DNA of 64,000 nt from Borrelia maritima (GTDB taxonomy: Bacteria > Spirochaetota > Spirochaetia > Borreliales > Borreliaceae). The DNA lies in NCBI RefSeq assembly GCF_008931845.1, contig NZ_CP044535.1, forward strand, positions 620,001 to 684,000. Direction: 5' to 3'. The position numbers and the translations under genes are program-made. The notes under the pieces were generated by a model. It had not been told where the DNA came from. It did no database searches and worked only from the letters and a program-made list of their open reading frames with translations. This document shows, in pieces, positions 31,562 to 40,296 of the stretch. The first letter of the stretch is position 1; every line of letters starts with the position of its first letter.

Positions 31562-32524
31562 ATGAAAATTAGAAAATTGCTTTTTTGTATCTTTTTTACC
31601 AATATTTCTTTTGTTTTGTTTGCAGGGGATTACAAAGGCCTTGATTTTAAAATCAAGTTTTTTAATCAATCTATTTATCGTGTTAATAGTAATGTTTTTA
31701 TTGAAGTTTCTCTTAGCAATGCGTCTGACAGTGTTTTAACTTTAGAAATAGGTGATATTAATTCTTTTGGCTTTGATTTTGATGTTACTGATACCACCAA
31801 TATTAAAGTTAAAAGACCAATTGAATATGTTAAAAAGAGATCTAAAAATATTGCTATTCCTGTTAGGAATTTAAGCTTGAGACCTAATGAAAAGTTTTCT
31901 GTAGTTATTAATTTAAATCAATTTGTTAAGTTTAGTAAAGATGGAGTTTATTTTGTTAAGGGTATTTTTTTCCCAGACATTTCAGATCCATCTAAGAAAA
32001 AAGAATCCAATATTATTACGCTTTTTTTAAATGATAGTTTTGATGAGAATCCAGGCAGCATAGATCTTGTTAATTTGTCTGGAAATAATGATATTCAAGA
32101 TATCTTGAAAAAGAAAAAATTGTCTCCTGATGAGATTGTCAAATATTTATTAAAGGCATTGCAGCTTGGAAAAAAAGAAAAATTCTTTTTGTATCTTGAC
32201 ATTGAAGGTTTGTTATTAAATGATAAGGGCAAAGCATACCTTTATAAGCAAAAATTATCACCTGTTCCTAATAAGAATGTAGTTGAAGAGTATAAGGAAT
32301 ATTTATGGAATTCTAATAATTCAGATATTTCAAAACCACCAAATGAATTTTCTATTGTTGAGACAACTTATTCTGATACTGCAGGCAAGGTAATTGCTGA
32401 TTTATATTTTGACGATGGGCATTTTTACATTTCCAAAAGATATACTTTCTTCTTTAAAAAATATGATTATTATTGGATAATATATGACTACATTGTTCAA
32501 AATACTGGCATTAAGGAAAAGTAA
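31562..32524 (+). CDS. exported hypothetical protein
   Basis: 320 residues from the ATG at 31562, chosen because TAGGGGAA lies just upstream; a GTG eight codons earlier is less likely. A signal peptide (MKIRKLLFCIFFTNISFVLFA) precedes a probable beta-rich domain (residues 25-165; VEVSLSNA-like strands and LRPNEKFSVVINL), then a helical stretch with KKKKLSPDEIVKYLLKALQ. No catalytic motif seen. Its last 41 nt overlap the LysM amidase gene, so both probably work at the envelope. Matches BB0624, no known function. Confidence 0.75.
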   Translation: MKIRKLLFCIFFTNISFVLFAGDYKGLDFKIKFFNQSIYRVNSNVFIEVSLSNASDSVLTLEIGDINSFGFDFDVTDTTNIKVKRPIEYVKKRSKNIAIPVRNLSLRPNEKFSVVINLNQFVKFSKDGVYFVKGIFFPDISDPSKKKESNIITLFLNDSFDENPGSIDLVNLSGNNDIQDILKKKKLSPDEIVKYLLKALQLGKKEKFFLYLDIEGLLLNDKGKAYLYKQKLSPVPNKNVVEEYKEYLWNSNNSDISKPPNEFSIVETTYSDTAGKVIADLYFDDGHFYISKRYTFFFKKYDYYWIIYDYIVQNTGIKEK

Positions 32525-34592
32525 AACTTTTTGTATTTTGCAAATTATAGAACTTATTATATTATTTTATTTTTTAATAATAAGTCCTGTTAATCTTAAT
32601 GCTGATTTTGAGTATAAGGTTGTTAAAGGGGATACTCTTTTTTCAATTGCAATTAAGTATAAAGCTAAAGTAAGCGATCTTAAAAGGATTAATAAACTTA
32701 ATGTTGACAATATTAGGGTAGGTCAAATATTAATTATTCCAAGCTATTCTAATTTAGATCAAAATGCTGTTCATAAAGTTAATTATTCTTTTGCTTCGCC
32801 AGAATCTGTTAATAAAAGAGAAATTTTTTACACTACAAAAGAAGGTGACACTATTGAGAGTGTTTCAAAGCTTGTTGGACTAAGTCAAGAAGAGATAGTA
32901 GCTTGGAATGATTTGCGATCTAAAGGTCTTAAAGCTGGAATGAAGCTTTTACTAACTGAGCCTGATTTTTTAAAACCCTATATAGTTAAGAAAGGCGATT
33001 CACTTTCAAAACTTTCTCAAGATTTTGATATTAGCTTTAAAGATATTTTAAAATTTAATTTTCTTAATGATGATAAGTTAAAGATTGGTCAACGGCTTTT
33101 TTTAAAGAAAGCCGTTGGTAACGTTAATTTTCATTATGTTAAAAGAGGAGAAACTCTTGGTAGAATAGCTTATATTTATGGTATTACTGCTAAGGATCTT
33201 GTAGCTCTTAATGGTAATCGGGCTGTTAATCTTAAAGCAGGATCATTACTAAATGTTTTAAAGATTGTAAATAATGATTTAGAAAAGCCCGTTGAGAAAG
33301 ATTTAAAAGAGAATTTAAAAATTGATAAGAAGACAAATAATAATTTTATCTATCATTCAGTTGCTGTAGGAGAGACTTTATATAGCATCGCCAGACATTA
33401 CGGAGTTTTAATTGAGGATATTAAAAATTGGAATAATTTAAGTAGTAACAATATTATGCACGATCAAAAATTGAAAATTTTTGATAAAAAACTTTTATTT
33501 GATTCTTCTATAATTAAATCTAAAAATAATTTAGACATTAAAAACAAGGTTGATTCTAGCTCCAATACTTCTGATAAAGTTCAAACAATAGCTAATCTTC
33601 CCTCAAGTAAAAGCAAAAAGCTAAATTTAAATACTTTTGGAATTAATAACAATCAAAGTCTTTTTGATATTAGTTCTTTGGTTATTTTAGACTCTAAAAT
33701 ACCAATATTTGAGGTTGTTGGTGATTTTTATTATTGGTATAAACCAAGAAAGATAAGTCAGCCAAGTGAGTTTTATTCAGAAGATTGGCATTCCCCTTTA
33801 AATTCTTATAAAAAGGGTACTCAACTTTTTAAAAGTTTTGAAAAATTGGTAAATTCTAGGTTTAATAAAGGCTCAAGACTTAAAGATAAGTTAATAATTC
33901 TTGATCCTGGTCACGGGGGCCTTGATCCTGGAGCTATTGTTAAGTCTAGAGATGGTCTTGGAAACGAAGTTTTTGTTGTTGAAGATGAATATGTATATGA
34001 TATTGCTTTAAGACTTTATGTGTATCTTAAAGAAGAGGGGGCCAATGTTGAACTTACTATTTTAGCTCCCGATCATTTAATTAGAAATAGTGTTTTTGCT
34101 AACAATACTTTTGTTAATGTTAAAAATGAGGTTTACAATGATTATGACTTAAATAAAAATGATACTGTTGATTCCTGGATAAACGGCACTCCAGCGGGCC
34201 TTAAAAAAAGATTGGTTGTTGTTAAAAACATTGTTAGTAAATATAAAAATATTAAAGATAAGGATATAGCCTTTTTTAGTTTGCATGCAGATAATAGTGT
34301 CGGAGCACCTAAGAGTATGGGATTTTATTATCAAAAAGATGACGAAAAAAAATATGATATTCATTCAAAGTCTGCAGCAGAAAAAATTACAGAAGGAATG
34401 AAAAGAAGTTTTTATGTTAAGGGTCAAAATCTTCATGTTTTAAGAAACAATATAGTAAAAACTAAGCTTTTAGTAGAAGTTAGAAATTTGGCATTTCCAG
34501 AGGAGGCTTGGTCTATTAGATCTTCTAAGCTTAGAGATCAGGATTCCAAAATTCTTGCTAATGGGATTTTAAAAATATTGGGAAATAATTGA
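32484..34592 (+). CDS. N-acetylmuramoyl-L-alanine amidase with five LysM repeats
   Basis: 702-residue exported peptidoglycan amidase. A hydrophobic segment (20-40) serves as signal or anchor. Five LysM repeats follow at about 44-88, 112-156, 163-206, 213-258 and 285-330, each with a GDT/GDS/GET core and a spaced IP/LK end. After a low-complexity linker comes an Amidase_3 domain: LDPGHGGLDPG with zinc ligand His477, a downstream Glu, SLHADNS with the second His, and catalytic Glu in LLVEVRNL. The start overlaps the preceding gene by 41 nt and lacks a clear ribosome site, so it is provisional. Its stop TGA lies within the tRNA-Asn -35 box. Confidence 0.92.
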   Translation: MTTLFKILALRKSKTFCILQIIELIILFYFLIISPVNLNADFEYKVVKGDTLFSIAIKYKAKVSDLKRINKLNVDNIRVGQILIIPSYSNLDQNAVHKVNYSFASPESVNKREIFYTTKEGDTIESVSKLVGLSQEEIVAWNDLRSKGLKAGMKLLLTEPDFLKPYIVKKGDSLSKLSQDFDISFKDILKFNFLNDDKLKIGQRLFLKKAVGNVNFHYVKRGETLGRIAYIYGITAKDLVALNGNRAVNLKAGSLLNVLKIVNNDLEKPVEKDLKENLKIDKKTNNNFIYHSVAVGETLYSIARHYGVLIEDIKNWNNLSSNNIMHDQKLKIFDKKLLFDSSIIKSKNNLDIKNKVDSSSNTSDKVQTIANLPSSKSKKLNLNTFGINNNQSLFDISSLVILDSKIPIFEVVGDFYYWYKPRKISQPSEFYSEDWHSPLNSYKKGTQLFKSFEKLVNSRFNKGSRLKDKLIILDPGHGGLDPGAIVKSRDGLGNEVFVVEDEYVYDIALRLYVYLKEEGANVELTILAPDHLIRNSVFANNTFVNVKNEVYNDYDLNKNDTVDSWINGTPAGLKKRLVVVKNIVSKYKNIKDKDIAFFSLHADNSVGAPKSMGFYYQKDDEKKYDIHSKSAAEKITEGMKRSFYVKGQNLHVLRNNIVKTKLLVEVRNLAFPEEAWSIRSSKLRDQDSKILANGILKILGNN

Positions 34593-34617
34593 CAAAAATT
34601 TTTAAATTTAAGATAAT
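34589..34617 (+). promoter_or_regulatory. tRNA-Asn promoter overlapping upstream stop codon
   Basis: TTGACA (34589-34594), 17 nt, GATAAT (34612-34617), 17 nt before the tRNA. The amidase stop codon TGA (34590-34592) is part of the -35 hexamer. Confidence 0.75.
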
Positions 34618-34634
34618 ACTTTTAGTGTTCGATT

Positions 34635-34706
34635 TCCCCTATAGCTCAGCGGTAGAGCGGGTGGCTGTTAACCACTAGGTCGGAGGTTCAAGTCCTTCTG
34701 GGGGAG
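34635..34706 (+). tRNA. tRNA-Asn (GTT)
   Basis: Acceptor TCCCCTA pairs with TGGGGGA; anticodon loop CTGTTAA gives GTT at 34667-34669; T arm CGGAG-GTTCAAG. Discriminator G, no CCA. 72 nt. Its last 19 nt lie opposite the 3' end of the RNase M5-like coding sequence. Confidence 0.96.
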
Positions 34707-35233
34707 TTAATTAAGGTTAGCTGTTTTTTTAGATCCATTTTTGTTATTTTAAAGTAATTAAGTCTTTCTAAGAGTTTTTTGTTATTTCCATGCCCTAAGC
34801 AAAGTTGATTTTGTATTTTTTGTCTCTTTTCTTTTGAGTTTGCTCCTATTATGCCAAGTTCTAGCAAATCGCTTAATGTTAATAAGTCTTTTTGATTTTC
34901 TTTAGATAAAGTTCCAACTCTTTTAAGTATTTTTATTATTTCTGTTTTATTTACTGATTCAACTTCAGTGTCTTTAATATTAAGATATGCATGTTTGATT
35001 TTATTATTTTCTCCTAGATGTTTGACTATTTTTTGCCTAATAATATTTCCTGATTTATCGCTGTCTGTCAAGATTATTATCCCTTTGTATTTTAAGGCTT
35101 TTTTTAGTAATTCAATAGTTTCAGTTTTTAAAGCAAATCCTTTTGTTTCTACAACTGTGCACTCAAAAGATTCTTTTATTCTTTTAAGATCATCTTTTCC
35201 CTCAACCACAATTATTTCTTTTATTTTTTCCAA
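34688..35233 (-). CDS. rnmV: ribonuclease M5-like Toprim protein
   Basis: 181-residue Toprim nuclease; RNase M5 makes the final 5S rRNA cuts in Gram-positives. Catalytic Glu11 lies in IIVVEGKDD, and the DxD pair is Asp57/Asp59 in ILTDSDKSGNIIR. ETKGFAL is specific to the M5 group. Length is usual for the family. Start is TTG (AAGGA 8-9 nt upstream), 2 nt after the aminopeptidase stop. The last six codons, reading to SPRRT and stop, lie antisense to tRNA-Asn. Another small Toprim role is possible but less likely. Confidence 0.86.
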   Translation of the reverse strand: MEKIKEIIVVEGKDDLKRIKESFECTVVETKGFALKTETIELLKKALKYKGIIILTDSDKSGNIIRQKIVKHLGENNKIKHAYLNIKDTEVESVNKTEIIKILKRVGTLSKENQKDLLTLSDLLELGIIGANSKEKRQKIQNQLCLGHGNNKKLLERLNYFKITKMDLKKQLTLINSPRRT

Positions 35234-35235
35234 TT

Positions 35236-36507
35236 TTAAATTCCTTTTTCAAAGAAAGCTCTTAACAATTTAATTGCTTCTATGTGGTCAGCTATTGATA
35301 CTGTTTCTCGTAAGGAGTGCATTGCCCACATTGGTGTTCCAATGTCAATAGTTTCTATTCCTGTTCTTGCATTTGAGATTGGACCAATTGTTGTACCCGA
35401 AGGAACATTTGCTTTCATTATTATTTCTTGAATCTTAATATTATTTTCAATAGCCAAATTTTTTAATTTTGCAAATCCTGTTGAAGTTGTTGCATATCTG
35501 AAATTGGCGCTATTTTTTACAACTACTCCTTTACCTAGGGCAGCTTGATAGTTTGGATCATGTTTAAATGCATATCCTGGGTGAATGCCATGAACGCTGT
35601 CAATCGATATATTAAATGATTTGTTTGTTTTAATTAAATGCTCTTCTCTGGTTAAGTTTAGAGCAAGATCGATTCTTTCTAAAACTTCTGATAAAAAATT
35701 AGAATCAGCACCTCTTGAGGTTAAAGATCCTACTTCTTCGTTATCAAAAAATACAGCCATTTTATTTTTATTATTGCTTGTGTGAACATAAGAATTCATG
35801 ATTGCGTGGCATCCCGATTTGTTATCAAGATTTTTAGAAGCTAAAAATTCTCTTTCAGTTCCTATTATTTTAGATGGTTGTGATTCTGTGAATATTAGAT
35901 CACAAGATAAAAAATTTTCATATTTTATTTCAAGTTGTTCTAAGATTCTATCTTTTATTGTTTTTTTAGTGCTATTTATTACTGTTAAATTGTCATGAGT
36001 ATTGTATCCAAATCCCTCATTAATTTTTCGGTTTAAGTGGATTGCAAGGTTTGGAATGATTCCTATGTTTTCAATGTTTATTAATTTTGAATTAATATTC
36101 TCATTTTTTTTAAAATATACAATTCCTGCTAAGTTTAAGTCTCTGTCAATCCAAGTAGAAATTATTGGGCTACCATAAACTTCAATATGATTGTAAAACA
36201 CGCCACTTGTTTTTTCTGTTGCGTCTATTTTTAATTTTAATCCCGGACTGTCTGTATGTGCTGTTGCTATTAGAAACGGTTCATATTTTTTTTTGACATC
36301 AATATTAAGGGCAATAAGGCTAGTTCCTTCTTTTTTTATGTAATAAGATCCTGTTTCAATTTTCCATTTTTCATCAAGTTTTAATTCTTGTGCATTAAAA
36401 TAGTTTATTAATTTCTTTTCAATATAGTTGACTAGGTGATAAGGGGTAGGGCTATTGTCTAGCAGACTTTGAAAAAATTTTGGTTCTAGTGTTTTATCGT
36501 GTACCAT
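35236..36507 (-). CDS. M18 family aminopeptidase
   Basis: 423-residue cytoplasmic tetrahedral-type zinc aminopeptidase (aminopeptidase I / aspartyl aminopeptidase family). Metal-binding stretches: ATAHTDSPGLKLK, ASKNLDNKSGCHA, FFDNEEVGS and a late GTPMWAMHSLRE. TTIGPISNARTGI is also characteristic. AAGGAG lies 10 nt upstream of the ATG. Likely finishes digestion of imported peptides, as pepD does. First gene of a two-gene unit with the RNase M5-like gene and divergent from the lipoprotein gene. Confidence 0.93.
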   Translation of the reverse strand: MVHDKTLEPKFFQSLLDNSPTPYHLVNYIEKKLINYFNAQELKLDEKWKIETGSYYIKKEGTSLIALNIDVKKKYEPFLIATAHTDSPGLKLKIDATEKTSGVFYNHIEVYGSPIISTWIDRDLNLAGIVYFKKNENINSKLINIENIGIIPNLAIHLNRKINEGFGYNTHDNLTVINSTKKTIKDRILEQLEIKYENFLSCDLIFTESQPSKIIGTEREFLASKNLDNKSGCHAIMNSYVHTSNNKNKMAVFFDNEEVGSLTSRGADSNFLSEVLERIDLALNLTREEHLIKTNKSFNISIDSVHGIHPGYAFKHDPNYQAALGKGVVVKNSANFRYATTSTGFAKLKNLAIENNIKIQEIIMKANVPSGTTIGPISNARTGIETIDIGTPMWAMHSLRETVSIADHIEAIKLLRAFFEKGI

Positions 36508-36591
36508 GGGTGGTTCTCCTTTAATTTATTGCTTTATAGCTATATATTCTATTATAATAGTTTTTAACTGTATATTAGTTAGGAGTTTGTT

Positions 36592-37317
36592 ATGAGGAAT
36601 TTTTTAGTCATCTGTAGTTTGCTGTTTATTTTTTTTGCTTGTAGCTCTAATGTTGAAATTGAGCTAGAAGATGATATTAGTGGTACTGCTTCAGTATTTA
36701 TCAATGTTAATGGAGAATTTGAAAAAATTAGAAAAGAACTCTTAACAACTTTAGTAGGAGGAGAAATTGCAAATATGCCTCTTTTCCCAGTAGATGAAAT
36801 AAAAAAATATTTTAAGAATGAAGGAGAAAAGCTTGGTCTTAAGCTTTTGAGTATTAAAACCCAAGGGGATTCTATTAATTTGGTTGTTAAGTTTGATAAT
36901 TTAATTAAGATTTTGGGTGATTATATGAAAAAATCCGATATTTCTGTGTTTAAGATAGAAAAGAAAGATGGTAAAAATATTATTGAATTTAATATTAATT
37001 TGAAAAACGCTACTAAGAATATTAATGAAAATAAAGAATATATTAGTGATGCACTTGCTGCTCTTTTGCCATCGGATGAGATTCCAATGTCTGCCCAAGA
37101 ATATAAAGATGTTTTGGTTTATTTTTTATCAGACTTTACTCCTAAAGCAAGTGAACTTATTGACAATTCAAAAATTAATCTTATAGTTAAGACTTCTAGA
37201 AATATTAAAGAACATTCTGGATTTAAAAAGATTAACTCAAACACATTAAAGTTTGAGATAGATATGGTTAAAGGATTGAGTCTTGAAACACCAATAAAAC
37301 TTAGATTAGTTTATTGA
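36592..37317 (+). CDS. putative lipoprotein
   Basis: 241 residues with a lipoprotein signal peptide: MRNFLVICSLLFIFFAC, lipid Cys17, fitting the relaxed Borrelia lipobox. The mature start SSNVEIELEDD is short and acidic. The rest alternates beta-like stretches (GTASVFINVNGEF, INLVVKFDNL) and ends INLIVKTSRN and LRLVY. No catalytic motif. GGAG lies 8 nt before the ATG. Cellular side (periplasmic or surface) cannot be told. Matches BB0628. It ends in a strong bidirectional terminator. Confidence 0.78.
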   Translation: MRNFLVICSLLFIFFACSSNVEIELEDDISGTASVFINVNGEFEKIRKELLTTLVGGEIANMPLFPVDEIKKYFKNEGEKLGLKLLSIKTQGDSINLVVKFDNLIKILGDYMKKSDISVFKIEKKDGKNIIEFNINLKNATKNINENKEYISDALAALLPSDEIPMSAQEYKDVLVYFLSDFTPKASELIDNSKINLIVKTSRNIKEHSGFKKINSNTLKFEIDMVKGLSLETPIKLRLVY

Positions 37318-37318
37318 C

Positions 37319-37355
37319 ATTCAAGAATATAAACTTTAAGTTTATATTCTTGAAT
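37319..37355. terminator. bidirectional terminator, lipoprotein gene / fruA
   Basis: 16-bp perfect inverted repeat (arms 37319-37334 and 37340-37355), 5-nt loop, followed by TATTTTTTTT on the plus strand. It begins 2 nt after the lipoprotein stop and contains the fruA stop codon on the minus strand. Confidence 0.85.
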
Positions 37356-39204
37356 TATTTTTTTTCACAATTCCTATTAAAACAGCTGTTAGCATTGATC
37401 CCACTAATATAGATATTATCCACATTAATGGGTTTACTACTATTGGTAGAATAAATATTCCTCCATGTGGTGCTATGACTTCTACCTTAAAAAGTGCGGA
37501 GATAAATCCCCCCAAAGATGATCCTAATATGCATGCAGGTATTACTCTTAAAGGATCTGATGCTGCGAATGGAATTACTCCTTCTGTAATAAAGCATGCG
37601 CCTAAAAAATAACAAACTTTTCCGGATTCTCTTTCTTCTTTTGAAAACCTGTTTTTAAATAAACTTGTGGCAAGCGCAATTCCTATAGGAGGCACCATTC
37701 CTCCTGCCATTATGCTTGCATGGGGAATATAATTTTTTGCAGTTATCATTGCAATTCCAAATGCGTATGCAGCTTTATTTACAGGTCCCCCCATGTCTAT
37801 TGCCATCATTCCACCAAGTAGAGCTCCAAGCATTGCCAAATTAGTTCCGCTAAGTTGGTTTAGCATATTTGTTATTGATTCATTAATAAATGATATTGGA
37901 CTAAGCATTCCATATATTAAAATCCCTGAAATTACAACTGATAAAAAAGGGTAAGTTAATACTGGATTTATTCCTCTTAAATTGCTAGGAATGATCTTGT
38001 CAGATATTTTTTTTACAAGTAGTGTAATGTATCCTGAAATAAATCCTGCTAAGATACCTCCCAGAAATCCTGCATTTCCATTGCTCATCATTAATCCCGT
38101 AATCATTCCGGGTGCAAGTCCTGGTCTTTCTGCTATGCTAAATGAAATATAGCCAGCAAGTATTGGGATCATTAAAGTAAATGCGCTTCCTCCGCCGATT
38201 TGCATCAAAATGTCTGCTATTTTATTGTAGCTTGGGTCGTTTATATCAAATGCTTTAATTCCAAACATAAATGATATTGCTATTATTATCCCTCCTGAGA
38301 CTACAAATGGGAGCATGAATGAAACTCCATTCATTAGGTGTTTGTAAATTCCTATTTTTTGGTTTTGCTTAGGAATTTCATTAGTTGTCGTTATGTCGCT
38401 TTTGTTGTAAATAGGTGCTTCGTTTTTTAGAATCGTTTGGATAAGTTCTTTAGCTTTGTGTATACCGTCTTTTACGCCCACTTCGATTAAAGGTTTCCCA
38501 CTAAATCTTTCTTTGTTAATAGTCTTGCCTGATGCAATAATTATTCCTTTTGCGGTTTTTATTTCTTCTTCTGTTATTGGGTTGTCAGTTCCACTAGATC
38601 CATTTGTTTCTACTTTTATGTTTATGTTTAATTCCAAGGCTGCTTTTTTAAGGCTTTCTGCTGCCATATAAGTGTGCGCTATTCCCACAGGGCATGCTGT
38701 TACGGCAAGAATGAAATCTTTTTTTGTATTTAAATTGTTAGATTCATTTATATTGCCATTATTCATAATTATTTCTAAAAATCTATCTTCATTATTTGTA
38801 CTCATAAGCTCATTTCTTAATAAGTTGTTACTAAAAGTATTACTTAGATATGATATTGCTTTTATGTGTGCATCGCTAGAAGTTTCTTCTGGGAGAGCCA
38901 TCATGAAGAACAGTTTTGAAAGTTTTTGATCAGACGAATTAAAATCAAATCCATCTCCAGTAACTCTTAAAATAGCGATTCCGTGTTTTTTAATGAAATC
39001 ACCTTTTGCGTGGGGCATGGCTATGTGCTCTTCAATGCCTGTTCCGTTAATTTCTTCTCTTTTTTGAATTTCTTTTATGAATGTTTCCATGTCATTTAAA
39101 TATCCATTTTCATTTAGCATGCTAGCCATTTTTCTAATTACATCTTCTTTGCTAGTTGCATTGTAATTTAAAACAATCAAGTTTTTAGAAAATAAATTTT
39201 GCAT
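37342..39204 (-). CDS. fruA: PTS fructose-type transporter, EIIABC
   Basis: 620-residue fused sugar permease. EIIA comes first (about 1-145; phospho-His65 in IAMPHAKGD). EIIB follows (about 165-260; phospho-Cys171 in TACPVGIAHTYMAAE). EIIC, with about nine membrane segments, fills the rest (GVSFMLPFVVSGGI; DMGGPVNKAAYAF). The product would be fructose-1-phosphate, matched by the divergent 1-phosphofructokinase gene, although mannose or another hexose is possible. ATG at 39204 has AAAGGTG 6-7 nt upstream and is preferred to the GTG three codons earlier. Confidence 0.94.
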   Translation of the reverse strand: MQNLFSKNLIVLNYNATSKEDVIRKMASMLNENGYLNDMETFIKEIQKREEINGTGIEEHIAMPHAKGDFIKKHGIAILRVTGDGFDFNSSDQKLSKLFFMMALPEETSSDAHIKAISYLSNTFSNNLLRNELMSTNNEDRFLEIIMNNGNINESNNLNTKKDFILAVTACPVGIAHTYMAAESLKKAALELNINIKVETNGSSGTDNPITEEEIKTAKGIIIASGKTINKERFSGKPLIEVGVKDGIHKAKELIQTILKNEAPIYNKSDITTTNEIPKQNQKIGIYKHLMNGVSFMLPFVVSGGIIIAISFMFGIKAFDINDPSYNKIADILMQIGGGSAFTLMIPILAGYISFSIAERPGLAPGMITGLMMSNGNAGFLGGILAGFISGYITLLVKKISDKIIPSNLRGINPVLTYPFLSVVISGILIYGMLSPISFINESITNMLNQLSGTNLAMLGALLGGMMAIDMGGPVNKAAYAFGIAMITAKNYIPHASIMAGGMVPPIGIALATSLFKNRFSKEERESGKVCYFLGACFITEGVIPFAASDPLRVIPACILGSSLGGFISALFKVEVIAPHGGIFILPIVVNPLMWIISILVGSMLTAVLIGIVKKNNSRI

Positions 39205-39263
39205 AATAATCACCTTTATATATTATATAGTGTATATATATTTATTAAATTTTACATTTATTT

Positions 39264-39280
39264 AATTGATTTTATCAATT
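39264..39280. promoter_or_regulatory. inverted repeat in fruA-fruK divergent region
   Basis: AATTGAT / ATCAATT with a 3-nt spacer, directly before the fruK ribosome site (AAAGGAG). An operator for sugar control of the divergent pair is possible; short arms make chance a fair alternative. Confidence 0.35.
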
Positions 39281-39293
39281 AAAGGAGATTATC

Positions 39294-40217
39294 TTGATAT
39301 ATACTCTAACGCTTAATCCTTCTGTGGATTATAAAATAGTTTTAAAAGAATTTAAGGAAGAAAGTCTTAATTATGCTTTGAATAACAATTTCTTTGCTGG
39401 TGGCAAGGGAATAAATGTAGGCACTGTTCTTAAAAATTTGGGGAAATCCAGTACGGCTCTTGGATTTTTAGGGGGTTTTACAGGCGATTATATAAGATTT
39501 TCTCTTGATTCTAAGGGTATAAAAAACGATTTTGTTAAAATAAAGCATGATACAAGATTAAATATTAAAATGATAGCAAATGGTAGAGAAACAGAAATTA
39601 ACGCTAGTTCTCCAGACATTTCTGAAGATGAATTTGAACTTTTGAAAAGTAGACTTAAAAGTTTAACAAATAATAGTATTTTGGTGATGTCAGGAAGTGT
39701 TCCTACAGCTCTTGGAGAGAATGCATACAATGAAATAGCTAATAGCATTTCTAATAATGTTAAGCTTATCATTGATACTAGTGGCAAGCCTTTAAAAAGA
39801 ATTCTTAGATTAAATCCCTTTTTAATAAAGCCAAATATTTATGAACTTGAGAATCTTTTTAATGCTGAATTTAATTCTACAGAAGAACTGATTAAAATCG
39901 GGAAAAGTCTTGTAGAAAATGGTGTTCAAAATATTATAATTTCCATGGGAAGTGATGGAGCTATTTTTATTGGCAGTAAAAATGTTGTTTTTAGAGCCCT
40001 TGTTCCAAAGATTAATTCTGCTAGCACTATTGGAGCAGGAGACTCCGTGATTGCAGGATTTGTGTATGCTTTTGATAATAGAAATACTTTGGAAGATTCA
40101 TTTAAATTTGGTGTCGCAGCTGGCACAGCTACGGCATTAAAAGGCAATCTTTGTGAATTTCAAGATGTTAAAAAAATGCTTTCTGAAATTAGGGTCGAGA
40201 AAATTTACAGTTCTTAA
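39294..40217 (+). CDS. fruK: 1-phosphofructokinase (PfkB family)
   Basis: 307-residue cytoplasmic ribokinase-fold enzyme that turns fructose-1-phosphate into fructose-1,6-bisphosphate. N-terminal MIYTLTLNPSVDYKI and GGKGINVGTVLKNLG are specific to the FruK/LacC branch. The catalytic Asp lies in TIGAGDSVIAGF. Start is TTG, with AAAGGAG 6 nt upstream. A tagatose-6-phosphate kinase is the main alternative, but divergence from fruA favours FruK. Confidence 0.92.
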   Translation: MIYTLTLNPSVDYKIVLKEFKEESLNYALNNNFFAGGKGINVGTVLKNLGKSSTALGFLGGFTGDYIRFSLDSKGIKNDFVKIKHDTRLNIKMIANGRETEINASSPDISEDEFELLKSRLKSLTNNSILVMSGSVPTALGENAYNEIANSISNNVKLIIDTSGKPLKRILRLNPFLIKPNIYELENLFNAEFNSTEELIKIGKSLVENGVQNIIISMGSDGAIFIGSKNVVFRALVPKINSASTIGAGDSVIAGFVYAFDNRNTLEDSFKFGVAAGTATALKGNLCEFQDVKKMLSEIRVEKIYSS

Positions 40218-40253
40218 TTTTTTAAATAGACTTGAGAGTTTTATTTTGAAATC

Positions 40254-40282
40254 ATACTGTAGCTTTTAAAAAGCTACAGTAT
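40254..40282. terminator. bidirectional terminator, fruK / CxxC protein
   Basis: Perfect inverted repeat, ATACTGTAGCTTTT paired with AAAAGCTACAGTAT, then TTTTG. It lies 36 nt after the fruK stop and 14 nt before the minus-strand stop of the next gene. Confidence 0.85.
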
Positions 40283-40296
40283 TTTGTTTAGCTTGC

